A DNA stretch of 64,000 bases. Origin: Gynuella sunshinyii YC6258 (GTDB lineage: Bacteria; Pseudomonadota; Gammaproteobacteria; Pseudomonadales; Natronospirillaceae). The position numbers and the translations under genes were made by a program. The notes below the pieces were generated by a model. The model made no database searches, was not told where the DNA came from, and saw only the letters and a list, made by a program, of their open reading frames with translations. The stretch spans positions 844,593-908,592 of the forward strand of contig NZ_CP007142.1 of NCBI RefSeq assembly GCF_000940805.1, read 5' to 3'. Positions 1-8,950 of the stretch are shown one piece after another (position 1 is the first letter of the stretch; every line of letters starts with the position of its first letter).

Positions 1-1
1 G

Positions 2-173
2 CCTGTTTACAGTGTGATTGACGTGAACTTTTTCCGATTTGGCCGCCAATATTTCCATCAATCTGGATTCGGTGGTTACCCGCAGTGTGGCAGAACCAGA
101 GTCGGTTATCGGTTTGTGTGTCGATAGCCGGTTGTCGGATAGACAGCTATTGGTGGGTTTTGATGGAGAATGA
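2..173 (+). pseudogene. 3' end of an upstream gene, apparently frameshifted
   Basis: Two reading frames join here. Bases 2-31 read PVYSVIDVN, and from about base 30 the +1 frame continues SDLAANISINLDSVVT and runs to a TGA at 171-173, ending LLVGFDGE. The switch falls on a run of five T at 28-32, and losing one T would give one continuous 56-residue carboxyl end. The composition of the second part (hydrophobic and acidic alternation, few rare residues) looks like real protein. I cannot name the family. It may be a true pseudogene end, a sequencing error in the homopolymer, or chance. The window edge cuts off the rest. Confidence 0.3.
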
Positions 174-728
174 TCACGACTGGCCGGATTTTCCCACTCA
201 TATGTCTGTTTTCAGGCTTATCTTTCGGCTTTGATAACAGGTCAAAGGGGATACCATATGTGGATTTTCAGACGCAAGTATTGTGCACTTGGAAAATATG
301 ATAATGGCGGAAATATGGTATTTCGAGGTTTTAAACGCATAGTCATTGCGGATATTCGACAGATTTTCTGTTCTGTTGCTATTCTCAACAAGTTATCTTC
401 ATACATAAAAATAATAACCGGAAGAGACAATGGGGTGTCCCAGGTATGTCAGGGCAATGGGGGTGTGAGTGGGCTGGTTGTTCAATCCCCCGGTTTAAAC
501 GATGACTGTAATGGAGTCAGGTGGTCAGCATCGTTGCTTTATTCATTCAAGTCTGTCTGATTTAGCGGTATTCATTGATTAATCAATATCGGTCTTTTTA
601 CGGGTGACGTTGTTATCACCCGTATGATGCTTTGTGTCTGTTTGAAATTTTCTCTGCGCTGATCAGTTGAATCCACTGCATCAAAAAGGGTCACCAAAAA
701 TACATGCAATAATAAAAAGGTGACGTTT
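174..728. other. Non-coding stretch upstream of the secreted hydrolase
   Basis: No convincing gene is seen. The open frame at 231-560 has an odd composition and no ribosome site. Two symmetric elements stand out: a perfect 14-bp palindrome ATTGATTAATCAAT at 574-587, and a hairpin with 8-bp arms ACGGGTGA/TCACCCGT at 600-623. The hairpin is not followed by a T run on either strand, so it is not a classical terminator. The palindrome could be an operator for the downstream hydrolase, but this is only a guess from position. Confidence 0.35.
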
Positions 729-1817
729 ATGTCCAACAATATTGTAAAACTGTTATGTCTGCTGTGTTTTCTGGCGGGAAGCGCACGGGCAGATTTTCTG
801 GATTATGGTCTGTACTGGTTTGGCAAGGATCAGGCCTCAGAAAAGTATACGGGTCCCGGCAATCGTTATTACGATGACGGTAAGCCAACGTTGATTTTCG
901 TTCATGGCTGGCAGCTCGGTACCAGTAAGGATAATTATTGGCGGCCTAACTTTAATTTCCAGAATAATGCACCTGCTCATGGATATGATATCGATGAAGC
1001 CGCAGCCTGGATTGATCAGGGTTGGAATGTCGGAATTTACTACTGGAATCAATTTGCCGATGAACTGGAGGTCAAGGACGCCGAGGCCAAAATGTGGACG
1101 GCCACGGGTCCCAGAGGGATGCGGTATCGTCAGTCTGATGGCAGTTACAGTACCCTTCAGGCCCCGGAAAAAAGCATTTCAGAATTGATGACCGATGCCA
1201 TTGCGGAGGCATTGAAAAACAACCGCAACGGTTATCTGTTGCTGCATGGTCATTCCCTGGGTAATCAATTGGCTATTTCAGTCGCTTATGGACTGACCAG
1301 ACGGGCAGAGCAGGGGATTGTTCCCGCGTCAATGATTCCTGAGCGATTGGTGCTGTCTGATCCGTTCTGGTCGAAGTTTGGCAAGAATTATCTCAATGAT
1401 GCCTGGACCGGAGAAATATCCAGAGCATATGCTCGTTACTTGATTGATCATTATGATATTGCACTGGAAATGACCCGATCATCGGGTATTTGCGATCTTT
1501 GGATTGGTGACTGTAATGAGGAAATGACCCGATTGGCGGCCTTTCAGCGACTGCGTTTCTGGTACAGCGACTGGTGGGAGATTGATCAGAAGCACATCAT
1601 GGCCTATGACTGGTGGATGTTGTCGAGGACATATCCGGCACCTCTGGAATTGAATGAGAATCTCGATCCAACTGGAGAAAATGCATTGTCAGCGTCGACT
1701 TCTGATCAGCGAATCAAAGCCATGATGGGTGGGCAGTATGAGTGGGATCAGGTCGATGGCTTGTATACCTCCACGCCTGCAGATGATCGTTTTGAGGTGA
1801 TTGAGTTATCTTATTAG
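729..1817 (+). CDS. Secreted alpha/beta-hydrolase (lipase/esterase-like)
   Basis: This is a 362-residue exported serine hydrolase. An N-terminal signal peptide (hydrophobic LLCLLCFLAG, cleavage near ARA-D) is followed by an HGW oxyanion-type motif at about residues 60-62 and the nucleophile elbow GHSLG at about 174-178 (Ser176), which is diagnostic of the fold. The chain has four downstream cysteines or fewer and is Trp/Tyr-rich, as in extracytoplasmic lipases. The ATG at 729 is preferred over an in-frame GTG at 720 because the AAAAGG ribosome site at 715-720 overlaps that GTG. It stands alone. The substrate is not predictable from sequence; lipase, esterase or depolymerase are all possible. 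Confidence 0.75.
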   Translation: MSNNIVKLLCLLCFLAGSARADFLDYGLYWFGKDQASEKYTGPGNRYYDDGKPTLIFVHGWQLGTSKDNYWRPNFNFQNNAPAHGYDIDEAAAWIDQGWNVGIYYWNQFADELEVKDAEAKMWTATGPRGMRYRQSDGSYSTLQAPEKSISELMTDAIAEALKNNRNGYLLLHGHSLGNQLAISVAYGLTRRAEQGIVPASMIPERLVLSDPFWSKFGKNYLNDAWTGEISRAYARYLIDHYDIALEMTRSSGICDLWIGDCNEEMTRLAAFQRLRFWYSDWWEIDQKHIMAYDWWMLSRTYPAPLELNENLDPTGENALSASTSDQRIKAMMGGQYEWDQVDGLYTSTPADDRFEVIELSY

Positions 1818-1904
1818 CTGGTCTTCATGGTCGTTAAGCTTGTGATGCAGGGACGCATCGCTACGGACCTGGGAGAACTGCCCGGCTTTGCTGCCCATAA
1901 ATCT

Positions 1905-2050
1905 AAGGAACCTCTGAAAAATGGACTATTTTCGCGCAGGACGTTGTCAGCCCCCGTCTCACATCCTCTTTTTCGTCAGTAAACTGCGGTGTCGCGAGTG
2001 GTGCTTCCTCGCCTGCATCAAAACTATTCCTGTTTTTCAGAGGCCCCCCT
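1905..2050. repeat. MITE-like element with terminal inverted repeats
   Basis: A stretch of about 140 bp is bounded by inverted 11-bp arms, CCTCTGAAAAA at 1911-1921 and its exact complement at 2033-2043. G/C-rich extensions lie outside both arms. There is no transposase between them. The minus strand holds a 61-codon open frame that spans the element and its arms, a common by-product of such repeats. Size, termini and intergenic position fit a non-autonomous miniature transposable element. No second copy was recognised in this window. Confidence 0.45.
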
Positions 2051-2122
2051 AATCGCGAAACGATTGAGAGACATAAATGATTGTACATCCTTGTACAAAA
2101 CTATCAGTTTCCTTGATAAGAA

Positions 2123-3220
2123 TTAACTGGCGAACATTCCTGTATCAACCGGGCAGGTCTGGTCATTGCTGTAATCGTAAACCTTGACGTCTCCATCAAT
2201 GAGTTCTTCTTTAATTTCATCAATTTGCTCAATCCATTCGGATTTTACGGATTTGTTGCGGTTGAACATATCCAGGCTCCATGATACCCCACCTTCTTTC
2301 AGACCCAGCAATTTGGTCCCGGATTTCCATTTTCCATGGATGGCTTCTTCCATGGATTGGTAAGCCGCAAAACCAACTTCTTTCAGCATCGAGGATATAA
2401 TCGTTTCACCGGTAAAACGCCAGTTCTGGCTGGCATCGACAGCAATTGCCCGGTTGCCGCTTTCGAACGCGGCCTGATAGACACCTTCGCCGGAACCACC
2501 AGCAGCGGCAAAAATGATATCCACTCCATTAGCGAACATTTGAGTTGCGATTTTCTGTGCTTTTTTAGGATTGGCGAATGCTTCTGTGGTTGTACCGAGA
2601 GTGGTGCTGGTCAGGCGAATATTCGGATCCACCGCTTTGGCGCCTTGTGCAAAACCACATCCGAATTTGTGAATCAGAGGAATGTCCATCCCACCGACAA
2701 AGCCGACTGAATGGGTTTGGCTGGCGAGTGCCGCGAGCGCCCCCACCAGGTATGAGCCTTCGTGTTCTTTGAAAATAATGGACTGGACATTAGGTCCCTC
2801 TACCACTGAGTCGATAATGACGAACTGCAGATTTGGGTATTCCTTGGAGACAGTGGTGATGGCATTGCTATAGGAGAAGCCAAGAGCAATGATTGGCGAG
2901 TGGTTTGCCCTTGCCTGTTCTCTGACCACTTCAGTCAGATTTCGTGTTCCCGGCTCCACTTCAACCACTTTGGTGCGGTAGTTATACTCAAATTTCTTAA
3001 CGCCATCTTCGTAAGCAGAATCGTTGAAGGCGTAATCCCCTTTTCCGGCCCCGTCATACAACACGGCAGGGTGGATTGTGCCTGCAACCTTTCCCACATT
3101 TTTTTGGGAGAGCAGCGACTTAACGTATAAACCACCAAAGATTGCAGCACATATAAGACAGAGTGCCAAAACGGAGGAGAATACCCATTTGGTAATTGGG
3201 TCGCGCTTTTTCATATTCAT
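2123..3220 (-). CDS. BMP/PnrA-family substrate-binding protein
   Basis: This 365-residue protein is a member of the basic membrane protein (Med/PnrA/BmpA) family of periplasmic-binding-fold receptors, which in known cases bind nucleosides for ABC importers. Features include an N-terminal membrane segment (about residues 12-32), a family-like start AVLYDGAGKGDYAFNDSAYEDG, the central FVGGMDIPLIHKFGCGF and the late segment IIFAAAGGSGEGVYQAA. The N-terminal segment has no clean lipobox, so it may be an uncleaved anchor. No ATPase or permease genes are adjacent, so it is an orphan here. The ATG at 3220 has AT-rich upstream DNA; an alternative Met lies two codons later. Purine nucleoside binding is inferred from family only. 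Confidence 0.75.
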   Translation of the reverse strand: MNMKKRDPITKWVFSSVLALCLICAAIFGGLYVKSLLSQKNVGKVAGTIHPAVLYDGAGKGDYAFNDSAYEDGVKKFEYNYRTKVVEVEPGTRNLTEVVREQARANHSPIIALGFSYSNAITTVSKEYPNLQFVIIDSVVEGPNVQSIIFKEHEGSYLVGALAALASQTHSVGFVGGMDIPLIHKFGCGFAQGAKAVDPNIRLTSTTLGTTTEAFANPKKAQKIATQMFANGVDIIFAAAGGSGEGVYQAAFESGNRAIAVDASQNWRFTGETIISSMLKEVGFAAYQSMEEAIHGKWKSGTKLLGLKEGGVSWSLDMFNRNKSVKSEWIEQIDEIKEELIDGDVKVYDYSNDQTCPVDTGMFAS

Positions 3221-3436
3221 AAGTCAGTACACCTGTATCAATATTGAACTGCCAACATGCAAATTTTTTTGCAAAAAACGGGATCTTTGAATATCCATTC
3301 AGACACATGCTTCTGTGCCCCGGAAAATTGTTTGTGAGGACAATTACGCTTCAAAAACTGCAAAAAATTATCTGCAGCGTGGTGAGTAAATAAAAATTTC
3401 ATAAAGATGTCTATAACAAACAGAGTACTTTTTTAA

Positions 3437-3661
3437 CTATTTTGTTAATACCTTGAATATTTTGTTACATGTGAATAATCGAATAAATATTTCAGAGCAT
3501 TGAGAGTCAAGCAAAGTTCGTTTTAATTCGCTGTTTTGACGCAACAGGAAGATGATTTGGCTGCTAACTGATTGAAAATCAAAGTGTTTTTCTGACAGTT
3601 TCAGAAATGACTCAATATCCATGGTATGAATAGGGAAAAGAGCCGGATCAATCAGGATCAC
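3437..3661 (-). CDS. Possible small protein, unknown
   Basis: A 74-codon frame (or 61 codons from the internal Met of MDIESFLKL) lies in the 530-bp gap between the BMP gene and upp. It is AT-rich, Lys/Leu/Phe-rich and has no recognised motif, membrane segment or clear ribosome site. It could be real because no other gene competes for the strand, but there is no positive evidence beyond being open. Confidence 0.2.
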   Translation of the reverse strand: MILIDPALFPIHTMDIESFLKLSEKHFDFQSVSSQIIFLLRQNSELKRTLLDSQCSEIFIRLFTCNKIFKVLTK

Positions 3662-3694
3662 GGTATTTCTGGAGAGGGTTCCGATAAATCGGGT

Positions 3695-3733
3695 GACCGC
3701 CTGCGGTTTGACTGTTCAGGCAGACGGTCTTTT
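3695..3733 (+). terminator. Hairpin with T run downstream of upp
   Basis: Arms GACCGCCTGC (3695-3704) and GCAGACGGTC (3720-3729) pair with one mismatch and are followed on the plus strand by TTTT. It lies just past the upp stop codon. The T run is on the plus side, so it would stop rightward transcription best. For the leftward operon transcript it is only a 3' hairpin. Confidence 0.35.
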
Positions 3734-3747
3734 GATTAGCCTGTCTA

Positions 3748-4377
3748 TTATTTGGTGCCGAAAATCTTATCGCCCGCATCGCCCAGGCCGGGGATGATAT
3801 AACCGTTCTCGTTTAAATGATCATCAACGGCTGCAACATAAATATCCACATCTGGGTGTGCTTCTTGTACGGCCTTGATGCCTTCGGGCGCGGCAACCAG
3901 AAACAGCCCCAGAATGTTCTGACAGCCTTTCTGTTTGAGCAGATCGATCGTGGCAATCAACGTACCGCCGGTCGCCAGCATTGGGTCGATGATCATGGCA
4001 GTTCTCTGCACTACGTCTTCGATGATTTTGTCAAAGTAGGCAACCGGTTGCAGGGTTTCTTCGTTGCGATACAAACCGACCACGCTGACCTTGGCACTGG
4101 GGATCAGTTCAAGTACCCCATCCAGCATACCCAGTCCGGCGCGCAGAATAGGTACGACGGTAATTTTTTTGCCTTTGATTCGTCTGACAGTCATTGGGGC
4201 ACCGGTCCAGCCCTCAATTTCCACTGATTCGGTTTCCAGTTGTCGACTGGCTTCATAAGTGAGCAGGGTTGCTACTTCACCCGCCAGGGCCCGAAAATTT
4301 TTGGTGCTGATGCCATTCTCACGCATCAGGCCGAGTTTATGTTGAATCAAAGGGTGCTGAATTGCGTGCAATGACAT
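3748..4377 (-). CDS. upp: Uracil phosphoribosyltransferase
   Basis: Upp salvages uracil by converting it with PRPP to UMP in the cytoplasm. The 209-residue length is that of E. coli Upp. The PRPP-binding loop is visible as [15 protein letters not shown] (about residues 130-144), the uracil-binding tail as [20 protein letters not shown] at the carboxyl end, and the middle PILRAGLGM motif is intact. It is the last gene of the minus-strand operon, 10 bp after rdgB, a position where pseudomonads usually carry hemW. That suggests local gene replacement or insertion. It has no uraA permease neighbour. Confidence 0.95.
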   Translation of the reverse strand: MSLHAIQHPLIQHKLGLMRENGISTKNFRALAGEVATLLTYEASRQLETESVEIEGWTGAPMTVRRIKGKKITVVPILRAGLGMLDGVLELIPSAKVSVVGLYRNEETLQPVAYFDKIIEDVVQRTAMIIDPMLATGGTLIATIDLLKQKGCQNILGLFLVAAPEGIKAVQEAHPDVDIYVAAVDDHLNENGYIIPGLGDAGDKIFGTK

Positions 4378-4387
4378 AGGGTGCTCC

Positions 4388-5002
4388 TTAAATGAATGAC
4401 AGATTGGTTTGTTGCTGCCACCAGCTTTTCAGCAGTTGCATCGCCTGACCTCGGTGGGAAATCTGATTTTTCTGCTCAGCAGTCAGTTGTGCGGCGCTGA
4501 TATCAAATCCGTTTGGTATGAACAGAGGGTCATAACCAAAACCGTTTTCTCCTGATAACTCTGTGGCAATGTGACCTTCCCAGGTACCAGTGCAGATCAA
4601 CGGTGTAGGATCCGCAGCATGGCGCATAAATGCCAGTACACAGCGAAAACGGGCACTGCGCTCCGGTGTCTCAATACCGGTCAGGCGACTGAGCAGTTTG
4701 GCATTATTGGCCGCATCACCCTGGCCGTCTGCATAACGGGCAGAATAGATACCTGGCTCACCATTGAGGGCATCCACCTCCAGGCCGGAGTCGTCGGCCA
4801 GTGCTGGCAGGCCGGTATGATAACAGGCATGGCGTGCTTTAATGATGGCATTTTCGATAAAACTGAGGCCGTCTTCAACGGCTTCAGAGAGTTTGAAATC
4901 GCTTTGTGGTAATACTTCAACATGGAACTCACCCAGACAACTTCTGAGTTCTTTTAGTTTTTTGGCATTGCCACTGGCCAGTACAATTTGACTGATAGAC
5001 AC
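4388..5002 (-). CDS. rdgB: dITP/XTP pyrophosphatase RdgB
   Basis: This house-cleaning enzyme hydrolyses ITP, dITP and XTP to monophosphates and keeps deaminated purines out of nucleic acids. HAM1-family motifs are clear: [11 protein letters not shown] at the start, [12 protein letters not shown], and [22 protein letters not shown]. The open frame extends upstream to 5131, but the GTG at 5002 is chosen: it gives 204 residues, near the family length, begins [11 protein letters not shown], and is preceded by a GAG ribosome site overlapping the stop of the previous gene 7 bp away. The longer version would overlap that gene by 120 bp and add an unrelated tail. Confidence 0.93.
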   Translation of the reverse strand: MSISQIVLASGNAKKLKELRSCLGEFHVEVLPQSDFKLSEAVEDGLSFIENAIIKARHACYHTGLPALADDSGLEVDALNGEPGIYSARYADGQGDAANNAKLLSRLTGIETPERSARFRCVLAFMRHAADPTPLICTGTWEGHIATELSGENGFGYDPLFIPNGFDISAAQLTAEQKNQISHRGQAMQLLKSWWQQQTNLSFI

Positions 5003-5009
5003 GTTCTGG

Positions 5010-5456
5010 TTACTCAAAATACATTTGTTGCTGATGACGAACCGTAAAAGGCCGGTCCTGTCCCGGTTCTGCTTTGACATCAATTTCAAAGCGATAAATG
5101 TCTTCATCGTCAAAACTGAAGTTACCGACATAATAAATGCCGCCCTGTTCCTGAATTTCCCTCAGTTCGATGTCCCGTTCCTGGCCGATCAGGTTTTTGA
5201 TGCGGGCAGAAACCATCGCCGGTACCGCTTGGGGAAGATCTCCGCCTTCCTTGTTCTCCAGCACGCTAATCATCAGGTAGCCCATTTTACCACTGCGCTG
5301 CAACTGGTAACTGCGCGCGACTTCGGCGGACAGTGTGGTGGAGTTCAACATCATATAGTGTACTTCATAGCGGCCGAAAACCTGTTTTTGTTCGCCGGCG
5401 GCCTGAATGGACAAGGACACACACAACAGGGTCAGAAAAGTAAATAAATGCTTCAT
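5010..5456 (-). CDS. DUF4426-family periplasmic protein
   Basis: This 148-residue exported protein has a signal peptide at residues 1-19 (FTFLTLLCVSLSIQA). The rest is beta-rich and runs to QQQMYFE, with the characteristic FGRYEVHYMMLNST opening. Proteins of this DUF4426 type sit between metW and rdgB in pseudomonads, as here. Its start overlaps the metW stop by 4 bp, so it is translationally coupled. Function is unknown; the conserved place in the methionine operon is the only hint. Confidence 0.85.
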   Translation of the reverse strand: MKHLFTFLTLLCVSLSIQAAGEQKQVFGRYEVHYMMLNSTTLSAEVARSYQLQRSGKMGYLMISVLENKEGGDLPQAVPAMVSARIKNLIGQERDIELREIQEQGGIYYVGNFSFDDEDIYRFEIDVKAEPGQDRPFTVRHQQQMYFE

Positions 5457-6046
5457 AGCGACGTTAACCTGTAGATTGCAATTTCGCCCAGCAGGTTGGG
5501 CATCAGATTAATGAACCATCGGCTCTGGTGCAGTGAGTCAACCACCAGCCGGTCAAGGATTTTAACACTTCGCTGGCGACAAAGTTCCTCAAAATCCTTA
5601 AATGTACAAAGATGGATGTTGGGGGTGTTATACCACATAACCGGTAACGCCTTGCTCATGGGCATTCTGCCTTTCAGGCCGAGATAGCCACGGGCGCTCC
5701 AGTGAGCGAAGTTTGGAAAGGTGATAATCGCCTCTCTGCCAACCCGCAGCAGTTCGTCGAGTACTTCATCGGGTTTATCCATCTGCTGAAAGGACTGGGT
5801 CATTACCACGCAGTCAAAGCTCTGAGAACTGAAGTTATGCAGACCTTTGTTAAGGTCCTGTTTGACCACCGGCACGCCTTTGCGCACACATTCAATGATT
5901 TGTGGATGTTCGATTTCCAGGCCCAATCCCCGAACCTGTTTTTCCCGGTGCAGGTAAGCCAGCAACTCGCCGTCGCCACAGCCCAGATCAAGTACTTCGG
6001 AGTTGGCCGGTATCCATTGTTGAATAATTTCAAAATCAGGACGCAT
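5453..6046 (-). CDS. metW: Methionine biosynthesis protein MetW
   Basis: MetW is a class I methyltransferase-fold partner of MetX that is required for, or stimulates, homoserine acylation. The 197 residues show the SAM-binding motif VLDLGCGDGELLAYL near residue 18, and FPNFAHWSARGYLGLKGRMP and WYNTPNIHLCTFKDFE, all typical of MetW. The ATG overlaps the metX stop as TGATG, with a strong GGGAGGA ribosome site inside the end of metX, so the pair is translationally coupled. Confidence 0.95.
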   Translation of the reverse strand: MRPDFEIIQQWIPANSEVLDLGCGDGELLAYLHREKQVRGLGLEIEHPQIIECVRKGVPVVKQDLNKGLHNFSSQSFDCVVMTQSFQQMDKPDEVLDELLRVGREAIITFPNFAHWSARGYLGLKGRMPMSKALPVMWYNTPNIHLCTFKDFEELCRQRSVKILDRLVVDSLHQSRWFINLMPNLLGEIAIYRLTSL

Positions 6047-7194
6047 CAGAATCCTCCCTCTCTGGCTACCCGGTCAAGATACGTCGACAGCAGGGAAAAA
6101 TAATCGGGAATCGGAAACAGAAATGCATCATGTCCCTGAGGTGCATCGATTTCCATGTAGGTGACTTTCTTTTTGGCTTTGATCAGAGCCGTGACGATTT
6201 CCTCACTGCGTTCAGGGGCGAAACGCCAGTCTGTGGAAAAAGATGCCAGCAGAAACTCGCAGCGGGCCTGACTCAGGCAAGTGGCGAGATCGTGATTGTG
6301 ATCGGCTGCCGGATCAAAATAATCGAGTGCTTTGGTCATCAGCAGGTAGGTATTGGCATCGAAACGGTTGGAAAAGCTTTCCCCCTGGTAACGCAGATAA
6401 CTTTCCACTTCGAAATCGACATCATAGTTAAAATTCAGTTTACCGCTCTTCAGGTCACGACCAAATTTCTCTCTCATGCTGTCATCTGACAGATAGGTGA
6501 TGTGACCGAGCATGCGTGCCAGCGCCAGTCCCTGAGCCGGATAGGTATTGTGATCAAGATAACGGCCTTCGTGAAAATCCGGATCACGAACGATGGCCTG
6601 ACGAGCCACTTCATTAAAGGCGATATTCTGCGCCGAGAGTTTGGGAGCGGCGGCAATGATCACGCAATGGCGGATACGGTCGGGGTAGTCGATACTCCAA
6701 CGCAATGCCTGCATGCCTCCTAGCGAACCGCCGACAACCGCTGCAAACTGCTGAATGCCCAGTCGGTCAGCCAGACGGGCCTGGCTTTTGACCCAGTCCC
6801 GAACCGCCATGACTGGAAAGTCCGGACCGTAAGGTTTGCCGGTTTCCGGATTAATGGACTGTGGACCGGTACTGCCATCACAACCGCCAAGATTATTCAG
6901 AGCAATGACAAAAAAGCGTCGGGTATCTATAGGTTTGCCCGGACCAATGGCAGAGTCCCACCAGCCGGGTTTGCGGTCTTCGGGCGTATGAAAGCCGGCA
7001 GCATGGTGGTTGCCGCTGAGAGCGTGACAGATCAATACCGCATTGGACCGGTCTTTGTTCAGTTCACCATAGGTTTCATAGACGAGTTCGTATTCGGGAA
7101 TTTCCCGGCCACAGCGTAGTGGCAATGGCTCAGAAAAACGCGCCCGCTGAGGGCTCACCAACCCCACAGAGTCGGATGGATAGGATTTTGACAT
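6046..7194 (-). CDS. metX: Homoserine O-acyltransferase MetX
   Basis: MetX catalyses the first committed step of methionine synthesis, acylating homoserine at its hydroxyl. It has the alpha/beta-hydrolase fold with nucleophile elbow GGSLGG (Ser at about residue 155) and the C-terminal catalytic His in QGHDAFL. The 382-residue length fits. The early motifs ALSGNHHA and [14 protein letters not shown] are family hallmarks. Members of this family use either acetyl- or succinyl-CoA, and pairing with MetW does not by itself decide which, so the acyl donor is left open. Confidence 0.93.
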   Translation of the reverse strand: MSKSYPSDSVGLVSPQRARFSEPLPLRCGREIPEYELVYETYGELNKDRSNAVLICHALSGNHHAAGFHTPEDRKPGWWDSAIGPGKPIDTRRFFVIALNNLGGCDGSTGPQSINPETGKPYGPDFPVMAVRDWVKSQARLADRLGIQQFAAVVGGSLGGMQALRWSIDYPDRIRHCVIIAAAPKLSAQNIAFNEVARQAIVRDPDFHEGRYLDHNTYPAQGLALARMLGHITYLSDDSMREKFGRDLKSGKLNFNYDVDFEVESYLRYQGESFSNRFDANTYLLMTKALDYFDPAADHNHDLATCLSQARCEFLLASFSTDWRFAPERSEEIVTALIKAKKKVTYMEIDAPQGHDAFLFPIPDYFSLLSTYLDRVAREGGF

Positions 7195-7208
7195 GGAGTA
7201 TTCCTGGT

Positions 7209-7517
7209 CTAATTCGTCGGATTGCTGATGTTCAGTAAATCCGGTATCTGTTTCGGCTGAGTGATACTGACACGTTTTTGTCGACTCAATTCACCACTCA
7301 GAATTTTGACCTGGCTTTTGCTGACCTGAAAGGCCTTGGCCAGAAACTGAATTAGCCCCGCATTCGCTTTGCCATCCACAGCAGGTGCGGATATGCGAAT
7401 TTTATATGCCTGGCCATGTAAACCACAGAATTCATCCTTCTTGGCATTAGGTTGAAGATGGCAAACAAGAATAAGGCAATTGCCATCCCAACGAAAGGGT
7501 TTGTCGGCGGAATTCAT
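7209..7517 (-). CDS. yggU: YggU/DUF167-family protein
   Basis: This is a small cytoplasmic protein of 102 residues in the DUF167 family. The conserved core [10 protein letters not shown] and the segment [25 protein letters not shown] with its PAVDGKAN motif are intact. The biochemical role is unknown. Its start overlaps the stop of yggT by 4 bp, as is usual where the two genes travel together in the yggS-proC-yggT-yggU group. Confidence 0.88.
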   Translation of the reverse strand: MNSADKPFRWDGNCLILVCHLQPNAKKDEFCGLHGQAYKIRISAPAVDGKANAGLIQFLAKAFQVSKSQVKILSGELSRQKRVSITQPKQIPDLLNISNPTN

Positions 7518-8101
7518 AGGCCGATAAAAAAGCCACCGCCATATCCCAGTGCCTTGGCAACACTCAACAGAAGGATATTCTGCAGAATATACAGCACCAG
7601 AATCGCGACCATAAAGGACAAATCCAATACTCCCACCTGCAGGCCCAGGCGCCGGAATGGACCGACAAAAGGTTCAATCATCTGGGCGATAAATCCCAAT
7701 AGAGGGTTATAACTGCCGGCGGATACCCAACTGGCAATGGCCACAATCAGCATGGACCAGAACAACACCATGAAAAATACACCAGCTACACCCAAAACTG
7801 CATACAGAGCAAGCTGACCGAAGTTGTAGTAACCGCCCGCAAGGGTGGAAATGATGAAACCATACAGCAGCTGTACCAGATAAATGGCCAGCAGACTGGC
7901 ATTATCGAGACCGCCGTATCCGGGAATGATCTTGCGCAATGGCAGAATGATCGGGTTGGTGATTTTGACCACGGTCTGAGCCAGAGGATTATAAAAATCC
8001 GCCCGGGCCAGCTGGGCCAGGAACCGGGCCACCAGTGCAATCAGATAAATACTGAAGGCTGTTTTTAACAGTAAAAAGACAATCTCGTACATCGCGCCCA
8101 T
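7514..8101 (-). CDS. yggT: YggT-family integral membrane protein
   Basis: This 195-residue inner-membrane protein contains two YggT repeats. Each has a membrane helix pair around an R-N/D-P-type turn: FYNPLAQTVVKITNPIILPLRKIIPG in the first half and YNPLLGFIAQMIEPFVGPFRRLG in the second. Proposed roles in the literature include osmotic or potassium stress tolerance and cell-division-associated functions, but none is established here. It overlaps proC by 1 bp and yggU by 4 bp, confirming one operon. Confidence 0.9.
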   Translation of the reverse strand: MGAMYEIVFLLLKTAFSIYLIALVARFLAQLARADFYNPLAQTVVKITNPIILPLRKIIPGYGGLDNASLLAIYLVQLLYGFIISTLAGGYYNFGQLALYAVLGVAGVFFMVLFWSMLIVAIASWVSAGSYNPLLGFIAQMIEPFVGPFRRLGLQVGVLDLSFMVAILVLYILQNILLLSVAKALGYGGGFFIGL

Positions 8102-8940
8102 TATTGATCTCCGCTAGCAAGTTCTCTGGCCATTTCTTCACTGCGATCTGCGCAGGCAATCATCGCCTGTTGCACCGCTGCCCGCAAACCATCCTGCTCG
8201 AAGCTGCGAATGGCTCGTTCCGTGGTGCCATTGGGTGAACAGACTTTTTTGCGCAGCGTTTCTGCTGAATCACCGCTGTTCAACACCATTTGGGCCGCAC
8301 CCAGAGCGGTCTGACCGACCAGTTTGGCGGCGACATCAGCGGATAATCCCAAGGATTCGGCGGACTTCTGCATCGCTTCCATAAACATGAAAAAATAAGC
8401 CGGGCCGCTGCCCGATGTTGCCGTCACAGCATGCAGGTGATGCTCTTTTTCCACCCAGATACTTATGCCAACGGCATTAAAGACCATTTCCGCCAGATTT
8501 TTCTGGTCGTCACTGACCCGTGTATTGGCGTACAGTCCTGAGGCTCCGGTTTGCACCAGTGCCGGAGTATTGGGCATACAACGAATGACGGCCAGATTAC
8601 CGCCCAGCCATTGTTCAATGGTTTCGGACTCCAGTCCGGCGGCGATGGAGATAATCAGCGGTCTGGATTGCTGTACCGCTTCGACCAGTCCCTGACAGAC
8701 TGATTTCATGACCTGTGGTTTAACCGCCAGGATCACCACATCTGCGCCACTGATCCCTTCGTTGTTGTCTGTGGTGGTTTGAATATCAAGCCCGGAGGCC
8801 AGTTGATTCAGTTTGTCCTGATCGGGGTCGGTTGCAGTGATCGGACCCGTGTAGCCGCTCTGCAGTAATCCGCTGATAATGCTGGTGGCCATGTTACCGG
8901 CACCAATAAAGACCATTGAGGCTTGCGCCATTGTATTCAC
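8101..8940 (-). CDS. proC: Pyrroline-5-carboxylate reductase
   Basis: ProC performs the last step of proline synthesis, NAD(P)H-dependent reduction of pyrroline-5-carboxylate. The Rossmann nucleotide-binding motif IGAGNMA lies near residue 12, VILAVKPQ near residue 70, and the substrate and dimer region ATSGSGPAYFFMFMEAM near residue 170; VCSPNGTTE is near the carboxyl end. Length is 279 residues from the ATG at 8940 or 276 from MAQASMVF, which may be the true start. It lies between yggS and yggT. Confidence 0.95.
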   Translation of the reverse strand: MNTMAQASMVFIGAGNMATSIISGLLQSGYTGPITATDPDQDKLNQLASGLDIQTTTDNNEGISGADVVILAVKPQVMKSVCQGLVEAVQQSRPLIISIAAGLESETIEQWLGGNLAVIRCMPNTPALVQTGASGLYANTRVSDDQKNLAEMVFNAVGISIWVEKEHHLHAVTATSGSGPAYFFMFMEAMQKSAESLGLSADVAAKLVGQTALGAAQMVLNSGDSAETLRKKVCSPNGTTERAIRSFEQDGLRAAVQQAMIACADRSEEMARELASGDQ

Positions 8941-8950
8941 CCTTGGTTAC

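Noticed and set aside
231-560. 109-codon plus-strand frame near the left edge
   Set aside because: No ribosome site, no recognisable motif, odd composition, and an overlapping minus-strand frame of equal quality.
1903-2088. 61-codon minus-strand gene
   Set aside because: It spans the inverted-repeat element almost exactly, so it is best seen as a by-product of the repeat.
4388-5131. Long form of RdgB starting at 5131
   Set aside because: It would overlap the upstream gene by 120 bp and add a tail not found in the family; the GTG at 5002 fits better.
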